From NCBI GenBank assembly GCA_013396915.1, contig VWZL01000194.1, positions 386,764 to 450,763 of the forward strand: a DNA stretch of 64,000 nt, in the 5' to 3' direction. A program made the position numbers and the translations under genes. Below, piece after piece: positions 11,283 through 24,200 of the stretch. Source of the stretch: Stercorarius parasiticus. Its lineage: Eukaryota; Chordata; Aves; Charadriiformes; Stercorariidae. The notes below the pieces were generated by a model. It saw only the letters and a list, made by a program, of their open reading frames with translations, had not been told where the DNA came from and searched no databases. Positions within the stretch are counted from its first letter, which is position 1, and each line of letters opens with the position of its first letter.

Positions 11283-11911
11283 CTCCGTAAGCTGGAGCAG
11301 GAGGAGCAGACGTCACTTTGCACACCTTTCTCTTCAAGGGTCTTTTCTGTGGTGGCTCTTTAGCACAGGCAGAAGTCAGGCACTCCTGCTCCTGAGAGGC
11401 TGCTTGCTGCTTTTGCTTCTGCTCCTGGATTCTCTTCTTGAGTTGTTGTAACTTCTTTTGGGGTGATTTTTTCCACAACTCTTCCAGCTTCTGATCACTG
11501 GGCCTGCTGGCTAATGGAAGGTGGTATGTAGGAAGCAGGACAGCCGTGGGCATGGGAGCGTTGCTCCGGCTGCCAAATGGGACAGCTGAGAACGGACTGC
11601 TCCCTGCGGGGGAGTGAGGTGGGTGATGCAGACAGCAGGGAGATTTTTCTCTTTCTACTGTGCGACCTCTTGAATCTGACTGCTCCCTGAAATTGTCCCA
11701 TCTTGGTCTGTACAGGCTCTTTGCAGGAGATCGTGTCCCAGCTGTGCCTTCACCATCCTCGGCCTCCCTCCTGGCAGGGCTGCATGGTGCTGAGCGGGAG
11801 TTGCCCCGGGGGGACAGAGGGGTCATTCTGGATGGGCCAGAGCTCACAGCAGGGCTCTCAAGGAAACAGGTCTGTGACCAAGCAGGGGAGAGGGCAGCAC
11901 AGTTTCCCGTT
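11283..11911 (-). CDS. CCDC187: CCDC187 exon (first one recognised)
   Basis: A 629-nt internal exon. The acceptor is a T-rich tract ending TTCTTAAG at 11912; the donor is GTCAGT at 11282. One base completes the incoming codon and one base is left over. It encodes about 209 residues. The first 130 are a Ser/Pro/Arg-rich low-complexity stretch. Then comes a basic helix (EELWKKSPQKKLQQLKKRIQ, then a KQKQKQQ run), then KVCKVTSAPPAPAYG. The helix plus the TAPPAPAY-like motif matches the corresponding CEP350 segment, which is the main basis for the family call. An ATG upstream at 11965-11967 lies in the same open frame but inside the intron side of the acceptor, so I do not treat it as the start. 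Confidence 0.8.
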
Positions 11912-13118
11912 CTTAAGAAAAAGAAAACCAAGACTGAACATGTAGAGTGTATTATTAAATTATTCAACAGACAGCTAATATGAATGACAGTTGAGTTTCT
12001 AGAACATGCTCCGATGGTGATCTCAGTGTCTCCACAGGATCAGCATTTTGCCCATTACCAAGAGTTTGGCAAATGAAGATCATATTGGGAAAATACAAAG
12101 TGAACCATGGTCTGATAAGAGTTATTACAAGCATGGGCAGACAGACTAACAGAGAACTGATGTCAGGCCATTGGCTTGTTCCACTGTTTTATTGGTCAGC
12201 ATTTCTGAGGGTGAAATTGTCTGGTGACTTTTTCTTTTTTTCTAATAAATAGTAAGGTGCTAAACTTTTTCTGAAGTTCTGCATCCCAGAATTTTAAATC
12301 CTTTTATGTGTGCCTTTGCTTCCTCATCCACCAAGTGCTGTACATTAAGGTTATTATTTACCTGCAGGCTGGAGGAATCTCATTGCTCTTTTTCTCATTC
12401 AAAGCTGTTTCGTATCTGTTCCTCTCCCCATCTACAGTGTAGCAAAATTATGTCAATATCAAAATGTCAAAAAGGTTCCTTAACCATTAAATTAAACCAG
12501 TTCATTTTACTGGGGACTATTCCCCGACCAAATGTGTCTCTTCGGACACCCGTGTACAATTTCCTCCATCCTTGGTAATGAGCCTGCTAGCACTGCAGTT
12601 CTGGGATGGAAAAGTGAGAGTTTGTCCTTTGGTGTAAAAACCTCTGTGAACACTGTCTCCATGCCACCCAGGTCTGCGGGGCAGGCTGAGGATTTGGTTA
12701 CTAGCTTGCACAGAAACCCATGCTACCTTTAGTACCCTGTGTCCCAGCTATTTGAGTACCGTAGTACATGGCATTAAAAGTGTGCTCCACCGGGTCACAT
12801 CGCGCCCCTTGTCATTTAAACCCAGTGGCAAACATTCATCTCATCTTTCCTTCCCTTGTTCAAATGACTTGGGAGCAAGAGAAAAGATTTACATGCAAAA
12901 AGCTTCTAACAGATCAACTCGACACACCTCTCTTGCTATCCTTGTTACCGCGACCGGGGTCCAGGCAGTGAGCCATCTCCATGAGCACGGTACAAAGCCC
13001 TGCTGCTTATAGAGGAAACAGCATCCATAAATATTAAAGGCTGGCAGCTTAAACTGTTCCCAGCCAATAAACCGTCTCAAAACAAAATACCCAGCAGATG
13101 CGAAAACAAAAACAAGTG

Positions 13119-13318
13119 AAGTCTTGTCATTAGTTTTTAAGAGTCTTGTGTAATTTGGTTCAATTTCCTGCTTTTTTCTTATCCCACTTCATCTTTTAGA
13201 GATGATTGGAAACATATTATGTATTTCGTGCAAAAGTAAACGAACAAAATTCTGTATTTACATCACTTCAGTTATCTCTAGAAAAAAAACCCTCAGAGGT
13301 CAAGCACAAGTGGCTTTT
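13119..13318 (+). repeat. Local duplication, copy A
   Basis: About 200 bp that aligns with 14196-14397 in the same orientation. Landmarks are TCTTGTCATTAGTTTTTAAG, TGTAATTTGGTTCAATTTCC and TGCAAAAGTAAACGAACAAA. By eye roughly 70 percent of bases agree, with small gaps. It is not a repeat family I can name. Confidence 0.7.
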
Positions 13319-14195
13319 ACTTTGCTGTAGCTGGTGGGTATTAATGCTGCAGCTTTTGCCTGAACTCTCTCCAGCAAGGTGTGACTCCTTGTGCATTGTG
13401 AAATTCTTCTGGGAGCATTAGTAGATAGCTGAAAATATACACTTTCTTCAATAGAAGAGGGCCTTTCACCAGCTTTTATCACCTTCCCTTCCCTCTAGCA
13501 CCAAAGCAGTCCCCTGTCTCAGCAGTTTCCCAGTAACTCAGAACTCACCAAAGCTTTTTTCATGCCAAAGCTTTCTTCTGGCTGCCTGTGATTTGGCACA
13601 ACTCCACGTTTGATGATAAAATTTGTTTTCAATCCTTTGTAGCTGTGAAAAGGCAGATTTTTCTTTTGAAGGGAGACATATGTTTTTTTTCCGTGGTAGC
13701 CTTTTGCTGGCATACACTGCTTCTCTGATTAATTTTGCAGCTCCTAGTTACTCTGTAAATACTGGCGTGTCTGAGCATGTTCCATGTGGTATTTCCTACA
13801 GTTGGAAAGAATGCAGTTGACTGGGGAGATAAGAGATGAAATCACCTCTCTCCATTATTTACACTTCGTATGTATGTGTGCCTCAGATTTTTACCAGAGC
13901 TGCTCTGACGTTTTTAAAAACAGCGTAAGCTGGATGTAACCCCAGCCAACAGTAACTTAAACAGTGTGAAACAAGTGTCAGGCCTTGACTGTGCAAGCAA
14001 CACTGCATGATTTAGGCAATATGCATTCATGCAAGTAATTTCACCATTATGATTGCAGCTGCTGTGCCTGCTGTAAGCATTATTATGTTTCCTATGAAGA
14101 GGTCAATAAGACAGGGAGAATTCAGAGGATGTCCCAGCTCAGTGTCAGCTATTATTCTGCTCAGGGCTTCAGTGACAAGCAAGGCAAACCTTTAT

Positions 14196-14397
14196 CTGTT
14201 CTTGTCATTAATTTTGAAGAGTGTTGTGAAATTTGGTAAGATTCCTTGCTTTTCTCTTTATCCTCTTTTTGTCATTTAGCAAATGATTAAAGAGGTTATA
14301 TGTTCATTGCAAAAGAACAAACAAATGGCATGTTTACATGACTTTACATTATATCCATGAAGGAAAACTCTGTGGAGGTGATGCACAGGTAGCTGAT
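14196..14397 (+). repeat. Local duplication, copy B
   Basis: Second copy of the segment at 13119-13318. Matching landmarks are TCTTGTCATTAATTTTGAAG, TGAAATTTGGTAAGATTCC and TGCAAAAGAACAAACAAA. The offset between copies is about 1.08 kb. Confidence 0.7.
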
Positions 14398-16155
14398 AGA
14401 GACCAATAAAGGATATGTGACAGCAAGTGTTCCCTGAACCGCGCGTACCGCTGCTTTGGTTTTCAGAAGACTCTTCCAAGCCAAGGCCACATCTGTGGAA
14501 GCGATAGATAAAAGATATGTTTTAGCATCTCTTCACATGTGTCTTCACTATAGACAATAGAGGTTTCTGTTAGAAAGCAGCATGAAATGGGGAATTTTGG
14601 TGCTGCTGTAGGAGCTACAAGTACAGTTACAAAACTGTCCAACACTCTCCAAACTTCAAAATATTTGTTCCATTGTGTCTGAAGTCATGCAATCCAGATT
14701 AAACTAAGCACTAAAGTCTTTCAGTAGGAGATAAATCCTTGGTTTAAAATAAAGTTATCCAAGTCTTTGCTATGACTGTACAGCGGAAAATGGAAGCTCA
14801 TTATCCACGTACCAGATAGAGGATCTGATTCTCCAGATGCAAAACTGTTATCCATCTTTCAGCTGTGCTAGGGCTCTGCTTACTTGATATCCACGTCTGA
14901 AATAACCATGTGAAAGGAATAGTCATTGCTGCCCTTTGAGAACAGCCTAGGTCATTTTTATGCCTTTTTTTTTTTCTCATCTATAATTGCCCATAAAGGC
15001 CCTCATAATTTACATTTCTGTGGTGTTTGCAAAGGTTTACCTGTTATCATTAATTTTCTCAGCCTACTGAGGGAGTCTTGGGGAGAGACAGGGATATGAC
15101 ACAGTTGGTAAATGTCCTGCTCTGGGTCAATACACCCTGAAGAGCTGCCCTGGGTGCTCAGGAATCAGCGCGCTCACTTGAGGCAACGACTGTACGATCA
15201 GAGAGTCAGGAAAGTCAGCTCCCTCCCATGTCCCCCTGTTACTGCCTGGTTAACACTTACCTTTTGAAGCCTCGTCCATGCATGGAACAAATTGTCCACC
15301 TAGGAGCTCTACAAAAGCACCTAGAGAAGCGCTCTAGAGATGATCTGTGCAGTCTTTCTACAGTGGCTAATCCCAGAAGCCACTTCCAAAGGGAGATGTG
15401 AGAAAGATCTCGGCATTGAACATCCCAGTCGATGCTCCTTCCCCGGGCTGAGCCATCCACAGGCACCAGCTCCCTGGCACCAGCTGGGAATGGAGAAGTT
15501 CCTCTGAAACAAGTACCGGGTCAGTTCCTGCCCTGCCCGTGAGAGCTGGGAGGCACGGGAGGGTGTCCAGCGGAGTCCCACCAGCCCACACAGCCATCAA
15601 CCGCTGCCACACCTTTGTTTGAGCCCCTCTTTGCAGGGCGACAGTAGCGACAGCACAGGGAGAGGCTGTTAGGAACAGAGGAGAAAACAAACAGCAACAA
15701 GAGGAGCCTGAAGGCTGATCTCAGTTTGCAAACATGTGGCAAGAAGCCAGCAGCTTTCTTGACAAGCCCTTGCGTCCTTTCCAGGGCGTCTGGCATCCTG
15801 GTGATGACTGCTCCCAGGGCTGGATGGCTGCAGAAGAGAAGGCAGGGCAGTGGAGGGCAGCGACCAACCTGGGAGCCAGATGGAAGCAGGTCTGCAGTTT
15901 AGGGATGGAGAGAGAATATGGTGTCAGAACAGGGGGAGAAAGCAAACCTATTTGAGTCCTCATCACGGGGCACCTCTCCTCCTTGCAGGCACCTCTTGTC
16001 ATCCCAGGGCGCCCTCCTCACACCTCCCTCTGTGGGCTCATACAGCCTTTGATCCTCTTGTCAGCAGCACTCTCTGTCACACCCAAATCCCTGGTCTCAG
16101 AGATCAGGGGGCTAAATTCTGAGTTCTGAGTATTGGCTTTTATTTAGGGAGAAAT

Positions 16156-16173
16156 AAAAAAAAAGGGGGGGGG
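16156..16173 (+). repeat. A9G9 homopolymer junction
   Basis: Nine A followed directly by nine G, then CGGG. The G-tract is slippage-prone and could form unusual structure. No function is implied. Confidence 0.8.
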
Positions 16174-19100
16174 CGGGTTCTGGTCTTTGTGATTATAAAG
16201 AAAAGCTTGAGAATATAAAGCAAGTGTACGCTAAAGTCTCAGATAAGGCTTTTCCACCTTTGTGGGTGTCACTTTTTTTAAGTGTCAGTTCTTAAGTTCT
16301 TAAAATCTGAGGGTAACCATTCTGGTTCTTCAGGTCTTGCTGTTCTTACCCTCCCATTTCGGATTAACCAGAGGGAACAGTCTGTTCAGCAAACAGCAGA
16401 GGGCAAACTCAGCTCACAGACAGGAGATGAAACAGTGCTGGGAGGCTCCAGGCCCCAGTTTCCACCAGGACAACCCAGAAGAATGGCAGTTGTCACCTTG
16501 GTCAGAGACAACCCAGAATGGGTAGCAGCAGAAAAACCCTTGCTATAGCAGTGATTCGCTCTCCTCTTGTTTTCATACTCAGCCTTTTCACAGAGCATCT
16601 TTCTGATGGGCTTCAATGGGTAGTGACATCCTGGACTGAGGCCTGACAGTGCATTTCTTAAACCCTCCTGAGACTATGGCTGCAAACAGCTAAGCATCCC
16701 TTAAGACATTTCTCGGTTGGTGAATTTGCCTTCTGTTTGCATGCTGCCCATGTATTGCTTTGGGAGACCTGCTTTCTGCAGCTACTTTGCCCCAGAGTTA
16801 CCCACAGCCAATTCCTGCATCTGTGGTTAACGACCAAAACTACTACAATCAACATGTAATGGCCAAGACTTAGACTGATCATTCAATGCTGCTTCTCTTC
16901 CTTGGTTGGATGGTTCTTGGTAATTGGTTTCCTGTGAAATTTTTCCATTTCTGAATTGCAAATTTGCTTCCCACAAATATCCTCTCGTATATGCTGAAAT
17001 TCTGCAGGTTCCAAGGCTATAGTTGCCATTGGCTCAGATATTCATGGAAAGCGTGTGAATACGATAAAGACAAACAAACAGGGATAAAACATATTTTTTG
17101 TTACCCTACAGCAGCGGCCATCACTTACTGCTGTCATGGGTTGAATTTCAGTAAGTACCCTGAGAAGAGGCTTTGTATCCTCTTCTAGGTCCCACCTCAC
17201 TGCAGAACAGAGCAGACTAATGTGCTGTTTCACCAGCATTTTGGTTTATATTGAATCTGGCTCTTTTTTCTGGTTTATGTCCTCAATTATTTGTTCATGC
17301 TTTATAATTCTACAGATTTGCTTTCAGCAGCAATGTCAGTAGTGTAAGTATCTGTTATTACTGGAAAGTACTCAGATGGTGAGGCAAGATACCGACACCA
17401 CATCCTTTCATGTTCACGGATCCCTGTGGTCTCCAGCGAAGTTCTCTTGAAGAAACAGACTCAGACTGCTAATCTAATAAATGTCACTGCAGTCTGTGCT
17501 CAGATATCCCCAGCATTTCAGCTTTTCAGATCTAACCAAACAAGGAATTCCTGAGCTGCAGACTGGAGCCGCCAAGTTCCCATTTCAAGCTGTTCCAAGC
17601 CAACGTTTTGGCCTGATTAGAGGTTTCAGTGCTAGGAATGCAGAGCTTGTTCAAGAGGGGAGCCGCAGCTATTCAGGGTATGCCGATGATAAGAGCCCTA
17701 ATTGCAGTCTTGGGGTTCACAGGCAGCCACTGTGCCAAGTGAACTGGTCCACTGAAGAGAAGAGAGAACAGTAATGTGAGACCTCAGCACTGGGAGGGCG
17801 ACTTTCAGTGACGATTTGGTAAGATGGGAAACTGCGACAGTAACGAGGAAAGCCCAGGGCTGGCCCCAGCCTGCTGGGTTGGTGGAGGAGCCAAGCGGAG
17901 CAGGGATGCACGTGCTGTGACAGGCAGAGCTTTCGGCTGCACGCCTCAGGCAACACTTCTCAAGTCCCTCAGGTCAGACTGGCATCTATTTTGGCACCGT
18001 TTTTTCTCGCCAAGCTGTTGGAGCTAACAAGAGCCAGGAGAGCGATAGATTGCCAGCGTGTTATGCTGCACATCTTGGAGTGTTAGACCACAAATCTGCT
18101 GAGAGATGAAGTGAAACCTATCGTTGGGCCAAATCCCACTTCTGCAGTGTGTGAAACTCCCAAATCAGGGAGCCAAGTGTGAGCCGAGGCAGATAGGAGA
18201 GAATCCATTTGGGTTTGTATTTTAGATCTGTGTGAGCAAAATGAGCCAGTCATGTACGGTTCTGGGGTGCTGACTCCACAACTCCTGTCACATGGAACTA
18301 AGACAGAATTTGGCCCCGTGTTTTCGCTCATATGGCATTTATGATGCATCAGCCCTCAAACATTGAATTTCCCCTACAGAGGTACTCATGCTACCTCCTA
18401 CGAGTTTTAGCAAATTAGACTACAGGCATACCCAGTGGAGGTTTCACAAAAGCCATTTTAGGCTTTTTCTGGAAAGGATATTACAAAATTTCTTGCAGCT
18501 AAGAATCTGCCAAGAGAGATGCTGCTAGCCCATCGCGTGGGATCATCCCACGAAGAGCATATTGTCCAGATACGAGCCTCTGCTTTTCCCCAGCCGGCAG
18601 TTTCTGCTACCGTTATACTTGTATGCGCAATGATGAAGTGGGACAAGAAGTGCCCAGCTCTGCCACACTGTGGCACTCGGAGCTTCAGCGTGGTTTTCTG
18701 GTGGTTTTGCAAGGCAAAGGCAAGCGGGTTTGGTAATTGCTCAACCCCATTCAAGGCTGTTCAGAGTCTGGAGGTTTGTTTGACATGGTTCAGGCTGCAG
18801 GCTCACCTCCCAGAGGCTTCAGTTTCCGCTGTTGTGCAGTGTCACTGTTTAGGAAATATTTAAACCAATAACCCACAAGGCCTAGCAAAATTCAGGAAGT
18901 GCACATGTATGTGAACAAACACCAGAAATTCCTCCCAAGTCTCTGTGTTTTCAAACAGCTGCATATGGTGCAGCAATATTTTTGTGCCCACCAGATATAC
19001 TCCAAGGATCTTATTAGCAATAATTCGCAGCTCTGGTGAGCAGGCTGCTTTTTTTCTCCTGATGGTTTGCTCTGTATGCCGTGCTTTGTGAGGGTGTTGG

Positions 19101-22100
19101 GAGTCCCCTCACTTTTGGGAAATATGTCCAGCTAAAAGGAGAGGAAATGGTACTTGTTTGTTGGGTTTTTTACAGTGCCTGACTAAGAATTTTACATTGT
19201 AAACCGGTTTTCACAGCAATTCTCAGTTAGCAAACAATCAAAGCACAAATCTAAACTTCGATTGCAAGCTGGATGTGACATGAATTTTGTAGTAAGCATA
19301 TGGTGGGAAGAGACAGCTGATAAAAAAAAAAAGTCTACTGATCTGAAGTCTGACAGCCAAGGGCCAATACTGCACCCACTGAAATCTGTGACAAAACACC
19401 AGCTGAAGTGAAAAAGGACAAAGATGAAGACACTTAATAAATCGGGGTTTGATTTGAACCTGCAAAGAGCTTAGGGTTGACCACTACATATTGAAGTAAT
19501 CCTTAAGGGTACTTATCTCTCAAATCAGCAGCATAATAAGACTGAGATAAATGGTTCCTGAGATAAGACACAAGTTTCTTCCTCTGCAGGTAATGTTGTA
19601 AAATAGCAATATTCATGTAAAACACTCAGAGATACAGAGGGAGGAGTGACCCTGGCTGCAGAATTTTTGCTGGAACCACTGATCTCATTTCTTTTTTCTT
19701 TTATTCCTAGCAGCTCATGCTGTTTCCCATGTTGTTAGGAATAAGCAGATATTTTTCCCATGGGCTGTGCCGTACACTGAGTTACTGAGTTGTACTGAGT
19801 GCTGTACAGAGAACTGCTCAAATGCAGGTGGGAGGCTACCATCAAGCTGCCCCAAGCCTAGGGAGGGATTTGCTGCAGTGATTGCAGCCAGAAACACAAG
19901 GAAATATTAAGCTTGTATTTTCCTATTGATGTCCTAAAATAACAAGAGTACCGTGTGTCAGGAAAGAACCAGACCTTCAGAATATCTGGCTGTTATTCTG
20001 CATGCCAAATGATGTCTGGAAAAGGGCGAGTGTTCTCTTTATGTGCTAAGATACATATATATATATCATCCAGTTATTGGGGGAAAGTGTGTTAAGATAG
20101 GAAATAGCTACCCATGGCCCACCATGGCCCATTTGAGGTTTTTTCCTATCAACAGGAGACTATGTGAATGGAATCTGAAGTGAAGAAGGGCGGGAGAGTT
20201 GGGGGCTGCCTGCACTGTGCAGCTGAACGTGGGAGAGTGCAGGATTGCCATGGAAACCCGCTATAGTAAATGGGGCTCTCCAGCTGCATGAGAGGATTTA
20301 TAGCACCAAGCTGGGACTAGGCAATTTAAATCAACAATCTACAGGTAAATTGGCACATCGTTTCCTTGCACATTGTCTCCGTGCACAGTAAAATGAAAAA
20401 GGCAAGGTAGGTGGGTGGGGAGAATTACAGGAGTACAAAGTTATGAGGTGTTTTAAAGCCTGACCTAAAACCCGCAGGAGCTGATGCAAAGATTCTTGCG
20501 GGTTTTGATGGGGGCTGGACCAGGCATGCAGTGAGAAGGGATATGTCCCCTGCGCACCAAAACAGAGCAGCAGGCACAAGGATGCACCATATCTGTGCCC
20601 AACAAACTCAGAGAGGAGAAGCAGAGTCTATTCCCTGCTTGCACAACCCTGCAGATGGTAGAGCCCGCAGCTCAGGAACGCTGCCCGGTTTGTGCTTCTG
20701 TTAAAGACCCCCCAAACCAGCTTGTTACATCTATAAGGGAGACTAAGCGTGCTATAAGCCACAAACAGTGCTTCTGTAACAGCGGATCAGATGGTGGGGA
20801 ATGATTTACTGTTTTCAGATTCTCCCATTTATTGACATTCAAGCACAGTGATATATGGAGTGGTATGAGACAGCAACAACATTATTTTTGCAGTGCTGCC
20901 TTCATCACCATACATTACCAAGACCTGAGTGACAGTGCTACATAATCTTCTCCTGGATCAGACACTGCATGCCTGTCTGATCCTGCTCCCAGCTAAGGGC
21001 AATGGTTAAATCTGACTTACATGGAACCACCATGGGGCCAGTGTGGTCATTAGCTCCTGCAGAACCGCATGCGCTTCAGTAACTTGCCTTGTTGTCATAT
21101 CTAGTAACGGAGCTCAAAATCTCCTGACTTACCATGTGTCCTGGGCTTAGTGTGACTGGATTTAAATATGCAGCTCCGTACGCACCTGGGTATATTTGTG
21201 AGGTTAAATATAAGAAAGAAAATTCCTTTTGAGCTGGAGAATACTGTGTCCTTGGCAGCAGACTCAAAGCTCTGTACACTCTGTGAGCGTGTTTTACTGT
21301 GGTCCACAGCTTGTTCTTCAAATGTTACTTTGTGCTGCTTCAGCCTTTCAATAAAGCATCAAACAGCTACCAAGAATGGCATGATTTCACCCTCTTCCTT
21401 CAAGAAGAGTTTCATGTTCAAAATCCAAATACTGTAATGAAAATCCAGGAATTGGGTCCTCCTGTCCTTCCTCTGCTGCTGCCTGTTTCTTTGCTGTCGA
21501 GTCCTGCCCACACAGCAGATGCTGCCAGCCCGAGCTTCCACTTCCCTTTTGCATGTTTTCCTCTCTGTAGTGCTTTCCTTGGACCTTCAGTGGCTTTCCA
21601 AATCCCTCCTGCCACCTTTCAGTTCTTTATCTCCACTCATCAATTTGCAGGCCGCTAATATCAGACCTCCATCATTTGCAAATGACGTAGTGAGAAGCTT
21701 ATCTAATTACCTAGGTAAAACCTCTCGGGCAGGCCAGTACGTTGCGGTGTGTACAGATGGACCGTGACAGCTCATCTCTGATGCACAACTTCTGTCTTGC
21801 ATCGGAGCTGATCTGCTCAGTCCCGGTTGGGACACCAGTATGGGCAAACAGAAGAGGTTATGAGAGCAGAACAGCTTTATATATCCCACTTACTAAGAGC
21901 AGTCCCTGGGGCCATTGACCCTCTGCTCGGAAATTCACCCTATTTCCCCTTGATTATATTTGCTTTACCACTAAGTGCCAATCCAAAATATTGTCAATGG
22001 AGAAGCAGCAGGGTAAGCTAACACAACAGACTGCCTTTTGCCTTGTTACGCTCTGTCAAGTCAGGTTGCCCTCGGATTTGCCAGAGTTTCATTGCTGTCT

Positions 22101-23839
22101 CTCCTGGGATGCTAGACAGCACAGTCATTTAACCCCAGATCAGTTACGACTGTGACTGGAATTTGTTTGTCTGGGCTTTTTTTTTTCCCCGTCTCTTCAG
22201 ATAATAATGTAAACCAGCAAAAATATTGCCTTATTATTGACAAAATTAATCTATATGAAGCTAAGTGCAAAGGAAAATAGATACTGGCTGCATACCCATC
22301 TCCAATGGAAAATAAACATAGCATATGTTTGAAGGCTAAGTTTCTGCTGATGTAAAGTGGTGTAGCCCTGTGCCAGTAAATAGAGCTATCCCAGTTTATG
22401 TAAGTAGAGAAGCTGACCCTGAGGAATTTCTGTTTGCTTGCAGCAAAGTTGGTGGGAGTGTTACTTCACTGAGAGAAAGAACAGATCCCGGACACCTGGA
22501 AATGATGGTTATTTAGGGGCTGAGCCCCTGCAAGCAAGGAGTACCACCACTACACCAGAATTTGGTAAGAAAATCTAGACTTGGTTAATTGTGCTGTCTG
22601 GTAGAAAGGTAGTAAGTTTGTGGAGACCTAGATACGTGTGAGTGAAATGTGCTGTCCTGTGCATAGCCCAGGCTGGGAGGGTTCCCAGATGCCCCTTTTA
22701 TGTTTCTATGACAACATAATTTAGCAGCTCTCAAGTGAAAGTCAAAAGCAGCAGCCGGGAGGCAGACACACTGCTCTGAGGAGCCAAGCCACTGTCTTCA
22801 CTCCCTTTGCTTTTCCAAGGAAAAGTGAGGGGGTGGAAGTGTAAACGTAGACTAACACCGTGCTTTGCCACTCCCAAACCCTCCATGCAGAATCGGGGCT
22901 CTGTTCTTTTCCAAGAGGCCAATGCAGCCTTCAGGCTGCAATCAACAAAGGACACAAATACTTGATCTCAACAGACAACTTGAGCAAATGTTAATATTCA
23001 TTTTGTCCCTTAGGCAATACAGGCCGTTAATCACATCGTATGATCAATACTGCAGTACATGTTACACTAAAAACACGACTTTCCTGTCAACCATAATGTT
23101 GAGATTCGCCAACCCAGGGAAAATATCAAATATCAGTAGATAAAACTGATCAATAGGTAAAACAAGAAGAGTGGTTTTACAGATAACAGAGCAGATTGTC
23201 TAATTAGAGTTCTGACACAACGCAAACACTCTCACTCAGCGAATGCTGCGTCAGACCCAGAACTCATGTTTGAACTGCAGCGTATTTAAACACCATTCTT
23301 ACAGATAACAGCTAATGGCGGGTGCACTCGGTTCCTAAGAAGTCAGTTGTTCCACTGTTTAATTACCTACATTTAAACATCACATCTTATTTCCAGTCTG
23401 AATTTGCCCAGCTGCAAGTTCTGGATGTGCCACTTTCTACTGGACTAAAAGGTTTCTATTCACAGACATTTTCTTGTCGATAAAGTTAACTGTCACCTAA
23501 GATTAAGTCACACCTTAAAATTCACTTCAGCAACCCAAATTAATTGACCTGCTAATTTTGCATCATTCCTGTGATGCAAAAAACCCATCCTGTTATTCGC
23601 GGTCTTTGCTACAGCGTTGCTTTGTGGTCTTACGCTGGGTTTGTCAGCTCCCAGTACCCCGATAGCCTCCGCCCAGCCCCTTCATTTCAGCATTTGCATT
23701 TTCATCTTGTTCTTGTCATCAGCACTGTAGATGCAGTGATGTTTGCCTGTGCCGGACTGCAAGCTCCAACGCATCCCCCCCTACCAAACAAACAATCCCA
23801 CCTCTCCCGTTAATTGCTACTGTTCTTCTAAATTTCATT

Positions 23840-24200
23840 TTTTAACACAAACTTTACCAGTAATGTCTTTATACTTATTCTCCAGATCATTGATAAAAAC
23901 GTCGGATAACACTGTACCAAGAGCAAATCCTTTTGGACACATCAGAAATTCCTCCATCAGATAATTGCTTTTAGATGCATGTTACCAAATTTTCCATCCA
24001 TTTAATATAAGCTACATTGATTTTGTTGAGTACTATTTTTAATAGAATGTCATGCAAGATTAAGTCAACTGCCTTGCAGAAATCTAAGTCTATTATGTCA
24101 GCAGAATTACCTTTATTAACTGAATTTATAATCTCCTCAAAAGAAAGATTGCTTGTTTGATGAGCAGTTTTCTGGTGCAATGGATTGACTTTCCACAACC
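23840..24200 (-). mobile_element. Decayed CR1-like LINE reverse transcriptase
   Basis: On the minus strand, from about 24198 to 23971, a frame reads INSVNKGNSADIIDLDFCKA followed by VDLILHDILLKIV. This matches the VDEGKAVDVVYLDFSKAFD region of LINE reverse transcriptases of the CR1 clade. After a frameshift, 23940-23840 reads CPKGFALGTVLSDVFINDLE, matching the VPQGSVLGPVLFNIFINDLD motif just downstream in such enzymes. The catalytic region is broken by stops and a frame change, and both ends are missing, so this is an old, dead copy. Family level (CR1 or L3) is uncertain. Confidence 0.8.

Larger units (their letters stand above)
3283..11911 (-). other. CCDC187: CCDC187 (CEP350-related) gene, 3' and central exons
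   Basis: Seven minus-strand exons with consensus splice sites join without a frame break: 11283-11911, 9763-9915, 6536-6664, 5312-6057, 4853-4944, 3698-4374 and 3283-3479. Together they hold about 2.6 kb of coding sequence. The predicted protein resembles the N-terminal half of centrosomal CEP350 in three separate blocks and in the same order. CCDC187 is the known CEP350 paralogue, and it neighbours GPSM1 in human, which agrees with the GPSM1 exons found to the right. CEP350 acts at centrosomes and microtubules; a similar cytoskeletal location for this protein is inference. The 5' exons, including the start codon and the region matching the CEP350 N terminus, were not found between 12 and 32 kb. 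Confidence 0.8.
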
